From positions 1 through 64,000 of the forward strand of contig CATLGV010000012.1 of assembly GCA_949948735.1 (NCBI GenBank): a DNA stretch of 64,000 bases, given 5' to 3'. This document shows positions 58,316-64,000 of the stretch, one piece after another. The translations under genes were made by a program, and so were the position numbers. The notes under the pieces are model-generated. The model was not told the origin of the DNA, made no database searches, and saw only the letters and a list, made by a program, of their open reading frames with translations. Every line of letters starts with the position of its first letter. Within the stretch, counting starts at the first letter, position 1. This stretch comes from an uncultured Lachnospiraceae bacterium (GTDB lineage: Bacteria > Bacillota > Clostridia > Lachnospirales > Lachnospiraceae).

Positions 58316-58892
58316 TTTCGCCCGTATAGGCCTCTCCGTCCCGGTTAAACAATACCGGATTCATTCCCAGCGCAGCGGCAGCCTCCAGATTGATGACACT
58401 ATTGTCAACAAATACGCATTCCGCCGCCGTCCTGCCAATTTTGTCCAGCGTCAGCGCAAAGATCCTCTTATCCGGCTTCCGGCACTTCACATCCCCGCTG
58501 ACAATTTTTTCCTTAAAATATCGGTTCAATCCATAATGCCCGGTGAGATGCGCGCTCCACTCCGAGACGTCATTGGACAGCAGCACAAAATCATACTTCC
58601 GGTAAAGGGCTTCCGCAAACGGAATAAAGCCGTCATCCAACGTCAGATAATTGTCCAGATAATTCTTCATATGGTACTGCGGGTCCTCATAGCCCAAAAG
58701 CGAAAGAAAGGTATCCGAAGAAATCTCTCCGTTCCCGGCCCTGGTAAACAGCTGCTCCTCCCGGAACAGCTTCCTGATTCTGTCATGCTCCGACGCATCA
58801 AAATGCGTATAAGTGTAAGGGACAAACTTCCCCTTGCTCTCCTCTATGATAACGCCGTACATATCCAAAATAATCGTTGAGATGTTCTGCAT
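58275..58892 (-). CDS. HAD-superfamily hydrolase
   Basis: This 205-aa protein has the nucleophile motif IILDMYGVI (first Asp kept; the second position of DxD is Tyr, a variant), VLLSNDVSEW (motif II) and GDVKCRKPDKRIF plus FVDNSVINLEAA (motifs III and IV). The cap is helical. It is a haloacid dehalogenase-like or YihX-like phosphatase of unknown substrate. The missing second Asp may reduce phosphatase activity. Its 3' end is duplicated downstream. Confidence 0.8.
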   Translation of the reverse strand: MQNISTIILDMYGVIIEESKGKFVPYTYTHFDASEHDRIRKLFREEQLFTRAGNGEISSDTFLSLLGYEDPQYHMKNYLDNYLTLDDGFIPFAEALYRKYDFVLLSNDVSEWSAHLTGHYGLNRYFKEKIVSGDVKCRKPDKRIFALTLDKIGRTAAECVFVDNSVINLEAAAALGMNPVLFNRDGEAYTGEIVNSFEELAQRFR

Positions 58893-58937
58893 AATACGCT
58901 CCTCCCTGCGTCCCCCTCTCCTATGGGCGCATTCTCC

Positions 58938-60194
58938 TCACATTCCCATCGTCTGCCCTACAATATTTTCCATCATCTCATAAGTCATCTGCCCGCTCAG
59001 GTATCCGAAAACATTTCCCTCCCTGTCAATCATAAAGGTCGTCGGAAACGCATAAATGCCGTATTGGCCAAACAACTCCCCTTCCGTGTCCATCAGGACC
59101 GGATACGTGTATCCGTTTTCCTCGAGGAAGGCGGTAATCTCCTCCTCCGACTTCTCCTGTCCCATCAAGGGCCCCACCACGCCAAGCACAATCAGCGCGT
59201 TTTCCCCTTCCTGGCTGTAGCTTTCATATAATTTCTGAATATCCGGCAGCTCCGCCCGGCATGGCGGGCACCATGTCGCCCAAAAGTTTAAGAAAACCGT
59301 CTTTCCCTTGTAATCGGACAGAGTATGCGTGTTTCCATATTGATCCTTCAGCGAAAAATCCGGCGCAGGTATCGCCGGCCTTTCGTCTGCCGCTTCCGCA
59401 TCGGGGGCTTCCGTGGATGCCCCCGAATCGGCCACGTCCGACGCTTCTGTCGTTCCGGGCGCAGACAGCTGCGCCAGGTACCCCGTCACCGCATCCATCT
59501 TTCCGGTCAGCATCAGGACGCCCATCAAAATCATCAAAAGCCCGCCCGCCTTGACCGTGTACTGCACCATTTTCATATGCTGCTTAAAAAAGCCCAAAAG
59601 GCTTGTGGTAAATGCGCCGACCGCCAGAAACGGCAGCACAAAGCCCAGCGTATAAACGCCAATCAGCCCCATTCCGGCCGCACGCGTTCCTGCGGACGCC
59701 GCCATCAGAAGCACACTGGCAAGCGCCGGCCCCACGCAGGGCGTCCATGCAAAGCTGAAGGTAAAGCCCATCAGCAGCGCCGCTACAGGCGACATCGCAA
59801 GCTTATCCACGTGAAGAGGCAGACGCCGCTCTCTTGCAAGCAGCGCGGAGGTTCCGAACGCTCCCAGCTGATACAGACCGAACAAAATGACCAGAATACC
59901 GCCTATCGCGGTAAAAACAGTCTGATTATTCCTGAAAAAAGAACCCACTGCGGAGACCCCAAGCCCCAGCAGCACAAACGCAAAGCTGACGCCAATCACA
60001 AAAAACAGCGTATGCAGCATCACCTTTCCCTGCTGATAATGCACTTTGCCGTCCGCGTCACGCGTACCGGTCCCCCCTGACAGATACCCGATATAAAGCG
60101 GCAGCAGCGGCAGCACGCAGGGGGAAAAGAAGCTGAGTATTCCCTGTAGAAACACCGTCAATGCCGATACCCCGGCATCCAATGAAAATCCCAT
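58938..60194 (-). CDS. CcdA-TlpA fusion: membrane electron carrier plus extracellular thioredoxin
   Basis: This 418-aa protein has six or more membrane helices of the CcdA/DsbD family at 1-235, with paired cysteines in SPCVLPLLPLYIGY and WTPCVGPALASVL. A linker rich in Ala/Asp/Glu (about 240-270) and a TlpA-like thioredoxin domain with FWATWCPPCRAEL follow. It moves reducing equivalents from the cytoplasm to surface thiols (cytochrome c maturation, or redox of surface proteins). The fusion of both parts in one chain is seen in some Clostridia. Confidence 0.9.
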   Translation of the reverse strand: MGFSLDAGVSALTVFLQGILSFFSPCVLPLLPLYIGYLSGGTGTRDADGKVHYQQGKVMLHTLFFVIGVSFAFVLLGLGVSAVGSFFRNNQTVFTAIGGILVILFGLYQLGAFGTSALLARERRLPLHVDKLAMSPVAALLMGFTFSFAWTPCVGPALASVLLMAASAGTRAAGMGLIGVYTLGFVLPFLAVGAFTTSLLGFFKQHMKMVQYTVKAGGLLMILMGVLMLTGKMDAVTGYLAQLSAPGTTEASDVADSGASTEAPDAEAADERPAIPAPDFSLKDQYGNTHTLSDYKGKTVFLNFWATWCPPCRAELPDIQKLYESYSQEGENALIVLGVVGPLMGQEKSEEEITAFLEENGYTYPVLMDTEGELFGQYGIYAFPTTFMIDREGNVFGYLSGQMTYEMMENIVGQTMGM

Positions 60195-60319
60195 ATCAAT
60201 AAACTCCTCTCTAAGCTATAGTATGCCGCGGCTTGCATTTTTTCACACTTTGGACTAAAATGTTTTCGTATTCACCGACAATTGATAACAGCGCAGGAAT
60301 GCGCGGAAACGAGGTTCCT

Positions 60320-60793
60320 ATGATCATCCGGCGGGCAGAAAAAAAAGATATGGACGGCATCAACCGGCTTCTTTTGCAGGTGTGCATGGTACACCACAGG
60401 GGACGTCCGGACTTATTCAAGGCCGGCGGCAAAAAATATACGGACGAGCAGCTCACAGCAATTATCCAGAATGACAAGACGCCTGTTTTTGTGGCGCTTG
60501 ACGGACAGGAAGCCGTACTCGGCTATGCCTTCTGCATCTTCCAGCAGCATATCGGCGATAATATCCTTACGGATATCAAGACCCTGTACATCGACGACCT
60601 GTGCGTCGAGGAAGCGCTCCGCGGGCAGCATATCGGCCGCCTTCTCTATGAGCATGTGCTGGCATACGCAAGAGAAAACGGCTTCTATAATGTCACCTTA
60701 AACGTGTGGAGCCTGAATGAAAGCGCGCTGCGTTTTTACGAGGCCTGCGGCCTTAAGCCGCAGAAAATCGGAATGGAAACCATCCTGTCCTGA
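60320..60793 (+). CDS. GNAT-family N-acetyltransferase
   Basis: The start at MIIRRAEKKDMDGIN (60320) has GAGGTTCC upstream. The 157-aa GNAT has LYIDDLCVEEALRGQHIGRLL (quoted as VEEALRGQHIGRLL) with the Q/R-x-x-G-x-G/A-type acetyl-CoA motif A, then LNVWSLNESALRFYEACG (motif B). Substrate unknown. It runs divergently from the CcdA-TlpA gene. Confidence 0.88.
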   Translation: MIIRRAEKKDMDGINRLLLQVCMVHHRGRPDLFKAGGKKYTDEQLTAIIQNDKTPVFVALDGQEAVLGYAFCIFQQHIGDNILTDIKTLYIDDLCVEEALRGQHIGRLLYEHVLAYARENGFYNVTLNVWSLNESALRFYEACGLKPQKIGMETILS

Positions 60794-60828
60794 CAGCGGC
60801 AAGATCCTCATGCCATATGACACAATTG

Positions 60829-61692
60829 TCATTTATTGCGTCGCGTATGCGACGTTCTTTTTGGTGCTTTCTGGGGCCGGGGAGATTTTGCGGGCTTCTG
60901 TTTTTCCGCGTTCTCCACGCACCGGTATGCAATAATCGTAACCGTTCCCTTCCCCTGGTATCTCTTTATCTCATATTTCTCCGGAAACGCCTCGATCAGA
61001 GCCGGGAGCTTAATATACCCGTATGTTCTGGCGTCAAAATCGGGCTTTACCCGCTTGATATACTGTCCCGCCGAGCTGATATTGACGTATCCGTCGTCCT
61101 CCTGGTACTTATCGGACGCAAGCTTTAACAGCTTATGTATCTCGTCAATACTCTCTTTGCCTTCCTCCTGCGGCTCCGCCGTATCCACAATTTCCTTTTT
61201 GCTCTCCGGCTTGACAATCTCCTCCTTGGGCTCCGCCTCCTGTCCCTTTCCGGAGATATTCTCCAAAAAGACAAATTCATCGCAGCTGTTACGGAAGGAT
61301 TCGGGTGTTTTCCGCTCTCCTACGCCCATCACATAGACGCCCGATTCGTGCAGGTTGATTGCAAGCGGCGTATAGTCGCTGTCGCTCGCAACAATGACAA
61401 ATGCGTCATAAATACCCTTGTGCAGCAGATTCACCGCGTCGATTACCAGCGCCATATCCGTCGCGTTCTTGCCCGCCACATAATCAAACTGCTGCTCGGC
61501 CTTAATCGCCAGCCGCTTCAATTCGTTTTCCCACTTCTTCAGATTATCCTTTTTCCAATTGCCGTAAGCCCTTTTTACGACAACGCGCCCATGCGTGGAC
61601 ACCTCGCGTATCACATCCTCAAGCTTGGACACCTGTGTGTTGTCCGCGTCAATTAAAAGCACTATTCTCTGCAAATTTTCCATATTCTCCAT
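60829..61692 (-). CDS. NYN-domain nuclease with LOTUS/OST-HTH domain
   Basis: This 287-aa protein has an N-terminal NYN (PIN-like) nuclease domain at 1-150 with the acidic residues in LLIDADNTQ, ATDMALVIDAV and VIVASDSDY. A charged linker follows, then a LOTUS/OST-HTH domain (about 190-255; DDGYVNISSAGQYIKRV) and a basic tail (KSPRPQKAPKRTSHTRR). It is likely an RNA-binding endoribonuclease of the LabA/DUF88 type. Convergent with the GNAT gene, 35 nt apart. Confidence 0.9.
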   Translation of the reverse strand: MENMENLQRIVLLIDADNTQVSKLEDVIREVSTHGRVVVKRAYGNWKKDNLKKWENELKRLAIKAEQQFDYVAGKNATDMALVIDAVNLLHKGIYDAFVIVASDSDYTPLAINLHESGVYVMGVGERKTPESFRNSCDEFVFLENISGKGQEAEPKEEIVKPESKKEIVDTAEPQEEGKESIDEIHKLLKLASDKYQEDDGYVNISSAGQYIKRVKPDFDARTYGYIKLPALIEAFPEKYEIKRYQGKGTVTIIAYRCVENAEKQKPAKSPRPQKAPKRTSHTRRNK

Positions 61693-62007
61693 ATTGATAA
61701 CCGTGTTCCTTTCGTAGCCTGTAAGCTTTTCTTTTTTCCTTTTTACTTTCCGCCTGTTATTTGATTATACCAGAATTTTACTGTTTTTACACCCCAAATC
61801 TCTTTTTCGTGCAAATCGCATGCCCGCCGGGCAAGGCTGCTGACAGAAACCACCAGTTGACGCGCCGCCGCACACGTGGTAGGATAAGTCCGAAAGCTGC
61901 CCCGGATATGAGCGGGCCTTTGACTGACGGGGCTGCACGGCTGCGGATAAGATAAACATAAAAACCTTCATCTGCGGTAAAAACAGGAACTGTGGAGAGA
62001 CTTTGAA
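61693..62007. other. Divergent intergenic region
   Basis: This gap of about 315 bp lies between the NYN gene and a GNAT gene read outward from it. It must hold two promoters, but I see no convincing -35/-10 pair. No gene or clear RNA structure was seen. Confidence 0.4.
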
Positions 62008-62529
62008 ATGCGTATAGAAAAACAAATGACAGGAAGCCGGCTGCTGATTCGGAATTATGAATCAACCGACCTGGCCTTCTCTACCGATATGTGGTTTGAC
62101 GAGGAAAACGGAAAATATCTCAGCGATCCGCTGCGGGAATATATCGACGAGGCCTACCAAAAAGCGCTTGAGGGACTGCAGGACAGCGCTGTCGGTTATT
62201 ATCTTATTCTCCAGACTAAGGACGCCTGCGACCGTATCGGCACCTTCTGCATCTTTCCGGATGACAGGCAAAGCACATATGATATCGGATACTGCATACA
62301 TAAAAAATACTGGCGGCAGGGCTACGCAGGCGAAGCCGTTGCCCTGGTGGCCGACTGGGTCGCGCAGCAGGGCGGCAGACATATCACCGCGGAGGTCGCC
62401 GTTGAAAACGAGGCGTCCCGCGCGCTGTTGGAGAAATGCGGATTTGAAATCACAGAGGAATCCGCATTCAGAAAATATAATATGGATGTCTGCTATAAAA
62501 GCTATATTTACCGGCGTACGATAACGTAA
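62008..62529 (+). CDS. GNAT-family N-acetyltransferase (RimJ/RimL-like)
   Basis: This 173-aa protein starts behind GGAGAGACTTTGAA. It has the RimL-type layout: DIGYCIHKKYWRQGYAGEA (strand and loop for acetyl-CoA), then AEVAVENEASRALLEKCGFE. Likely an N-terminal or small-molecule acetyltransferase. It ends in a strong terminator. Substrate unknown. Confidence 0.88.
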   Translation: MRIEKQMTGSRLLIRNYESTDLAFSTDMWFDEENGKYLSDPLREYIDEAYQKALEGLQDSAVGYYLILQTKDACDRIGTFCIFPDDRQSTYDIGYCIHKKYWRQGYAGEAVALVADWVAQQGGRHITAEVAVENEASRALLEKCGFEITEESAFRKYNMDVCYKSYIYRRTIT

Positions 62530-62530
62530 A

Positions 62531-62559
62531 CGGGCAGGGGAGATTTCCTCCCCTGCCCG
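62531..62559 (+). terminator. Rho-independent terminator after the GNAT gene
   Basis: A perfect 12-bp GC-rich stem (CGGGCAGGGGAG / CTCCCCTGCCCG) with a 5-nt loop lies 2 nt after the GNAT stop codon. A short T-run follows on the plus strand. It sits between convergent genes. Confidence 0.8.
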
Positions 62560-62576
62560 CCGCGCTTTTGTCACGC

Positions 62577-63119
62577 TTACAGAAAACGCACCAAATCGTC
62601 AACGCCTTTTCTCTTTGGCGCCTCCGGCTCCTCGTCCGCAAAGCCCACCGCGACAAGCGCGGCAACCTTCTGCCCTGCGTCAAGACCGATAATCTCCGCA
62701 ACCCTGTTCTCATCAAAAATACCGAGAATAACGGATCCTACGCCCTTATCGTGTGCCGCGAGGCAAAAGGTCTGTGTCGCAAGCCCTGCGTCAAATACCT
62801 CCCAGCGGTCCTCCTTGCTCGTCGTGTAGGAGCCGTCCCGCTCAAAGCCGCTTCTTCCGTGCACCATAGCGACTACCACCAGCGCCGGCGCGCCTTTGAT
62901 AATGCCGTTATTATGTTCGAAGCCCAGCGTCGCCTCTTCTGCAAGCCGCTGCTTCACGCTGTCGTCCTCGACAACCACATATCTTGTAACCTGCGTGTTT
63001 TTCCACGACGGACTGAAGGACGCCGCCGCAACAATCTCCTTCATCGTCTCCTGCGGAACGGGATCCGCCTTAAATTTGCGGATGCTTCTCCTTGTTTCAA
63101 TACACTTTACTGTTTCCAT
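62577..63119 (-). CDS. Nitroreductase-family protein
   Basis: The start at METVKCIETRRSIRKF (63119) has AAAGGAAAGGTGCGT. The 180-aa FMN-dependent nitroreductase fold has RRSIRKFKADPVPQET at the start, SFSPSWKNTQVTRY, and GVGSVILGIFDENRV. It reduces nitro groups or quinones with NAD(P)H; many Clostridia carry several. Its size suits the short subgroup. Directly followed by nothing in its own strand before the terminator. Confidence 0.9.
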   Translation of the reverse strand: METVKCIETRRSIRKFKADPVPQETMKEIVAAASFSPSWKNTQVTRYVVVEDDSVKQRLAEEATLGFEHNNGIIKGAPALVVVAMVHGRSGFERDGSYTTSKEDRWEVFDAGLATQTFCLAAHDKGVGSVILGIFDENRVAEIIGLDAGQKVAALVAVGFADEEPEAPKRKGVDDLVRFL

Positions 63120-63143
63120 ACGCACCTTTCCTTTCTTTGGCTG

Positions 63144-64000
63144 TTATTTAAGGAACCCGTTTACAATCTGTTCCTCTGCTTCCTGCTCCGTTAGTCCCAG
63201 GGTCATCAGCTTTGTCAGCTGCTCGCCCGCAATTTTCCCGATCGCCGCCTCATGTATCAGGCTTGCCTCCAGGTGATTCGCGGTAATCTCCGGTATGGCC
63301 CGCACTACCGCGTTGTCCATGATAATCGCGTCGCATTCCGAGTGGCCCGCGCACTTATTGTTGCCGTTAATCTGCGAATAGAAGGTCTGCTGTGAAAACC
63401 CCTTTGCCACGGAACGCGATATGACGTTCGTGCTGGAATTCTCCCCGTCCAACTCCACATAAAACCGGGTCGTCGCCGTCTGTTTCCCGTGCGTCATCAG
63501 CTTCTCCTTAATCACAAGCTGCGCGCCGTCGCCCAGCTTTGCCTTCGTGACGCGCTCGGTGGAATCCACGCCCTTGATCTGGACCGTGTCCATTTCCATA
63601 TAGCTGTCCGCCGCCATCTCGACGCGCGTCTCGGGATTCATCACGCGCTCTCCGGCGCCGTCGCCCGTTCCGTAGTGCTTCTCCACGTATTTTACCCGCG
63701 CGCCTTTCCCGATAAAAAAGGAGTGAATGCCGCTGTGCTCGCTGGTCTGTCCGCCGCCGTTATGAATACCGCAGCCTGCAACGATCGTCACGTCGCAGTC
63801 CTCCCCGATATGAAAGTCATTGTAAACCAGCTCCTTAAGGCCGGTCTGCGTCATCAGCACCGGTATATGCACGCTCTCTTTTTTGGTTCCCGGCTTGATG
63901 TAGATGTCGATGCCGGGCTTATCCTCCTTGGGGACAATCTCTATATGCTCTGTGCTGCGCCGTCCCGCCGCCTCGCCGTTTGCACGGATATTGTAAGCTC
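63144..64000 (-). CDS. SufB/SufD-family Fe-S cluster assembly protein, N-terminus cut by window edge
   Basis: The frame is open from 64000 down to the stop at 63144, so the start lies outside; about 285 residues are visible. They include the SufB/D beta-helix core: IYIKPGTKKESVHIPVL, HNGGGQTSEHSGIHSFF, then MDNAVVRAIPEITANHLEAS and EAAIGKIAGEQL. It resembles the SufB/SufD scaffold that takes part in Fe-S cluster formation with SufC. Family assignment is firm; SufB versus SufD is not decided. Confidence 0.88.
   Translation of the reverse strand, partial: AYNIRANGEAAGRRSTEHIEIVPKEDKPGIDIYIKPGTKKESVHIPVLMTQTGLKELVYNDFHIGEDCDVTIVAGCGIHNGGGQTSEHSGIHSFFIGKGARVKYVEKHYGTGDGAGERVMNPETRVEMAADSYMEMDTVQIKGVDSTERVTKAKLGDGAQLVIKEKLMTHGKQTATTRFYVELDGENSSTNVISRSVAKGFSQQTFYSQINGNNKCAGHSECDAIIMDNAVVRAIPEITANHLEASLIHEAAIGKIAGEQLTKLMTLGLTEQEAEEQIVNGFLK

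Noticed and set aside
61693-62007. A small RNA or tRNA between the NYN and GNAT genes
   Set aside because: No cloverleaf, riboswitch or terminator-bounded transcript is recognisable. No tRNA or rRNA was seen anywhere in the window.

Overview
The window looks like a chromosomal segment of a Clostridia bacterium, most likely Lachnospiraceae. The reasons are a Trp T-box ahead of trpEGDCFBA, a Firmicute-type hemZ / MBL hydrolase / relA / apt block, classical AGGAGG ribosome sites, a CcdA-TlpA fusion and a SufB-like protein. Housekeeping genes are GC-rich; toxin tails, immunity genes and cassette junk are clearly AT-rich. Nearly everything is on the minus strand, so the text below reads from high to low coordinates.

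Region A (about 34.2 kb down to 5.2 kb) is the most striking part: one long, tightly packed minus-strand operon that I read as a phage-tail-like contractile injection (T6SS-like) apparatus in a Gram-positive. In transcription order: a membrane vWA protein with an FHA-like tail, a 722-aa sheath candidate, two Hcp-like tube candidates, a J-domain protein, a TM-FHA protein, a zinc-ribbon FHA protein, two membrane PP2C-like proteins, an Hsp70/actin-fold ATPase, three or four baseplate or chaperone candidates, two VgrG-like spike proteins, a pentapeptide-repeat protein, an Imm11-like protein, a DUF4280 PAAR-like tip, and a 2476-aa protein that fuses a third VgrG-like spike to an Rhs/YD shell with a 144-aa toxin, followed by a small zinc-ribbon immunity candidate. 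I find no ClpV-type AAA+ ATPase, no TssJLM membrane complex and no kinase in the window.

Region B (1-5.2 kb) is a toxin-switching zone. It holds an orphan Rhs C-terminal cassette with a different toxin and immunity gene, flanked by two copies of a 225-bp MITE with about 20-bp terminal inverted repeats, then the start of a second, nearly identical VgrG-Rhs gene running off the left edge. A second graveyard (40.6-43.4 kb) holds another truncated Rhs-toxin, a SUKH immunity gene and Rhs/SUKH fragments.

Region C (34.4-40.3 kb) holds a MerR-controlled ABC exporter operon (TMD, NBD, TMD truncated at a repeat-element end, MerR, BtrH-like protein with a probable C-terminal frameshift). Its promoter has the 19-bp spacer typical of MerR targets. 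A zinc-binding hypothetical and an orphan LytTR response regulator follow.

Region D (43.4-64 kb) is mostly core metabolism: hemZ, MBL hydrolase, relA, apt (good sigma-A promoter), trpEGDCFBA under a T-box, then a winged-helix-like protein, HAD hydrolase, CcdA-TlpA, two GNATs, a NYN-LOTUS protein, a nitroreductase and a partial SufB-like gene. A recurrent oddity across regions A and D is short tandem duplication of gene 3' ends just after stop codons, plus a second MITE-like family ending in a conserved TACCCTCRATTGAC motif.
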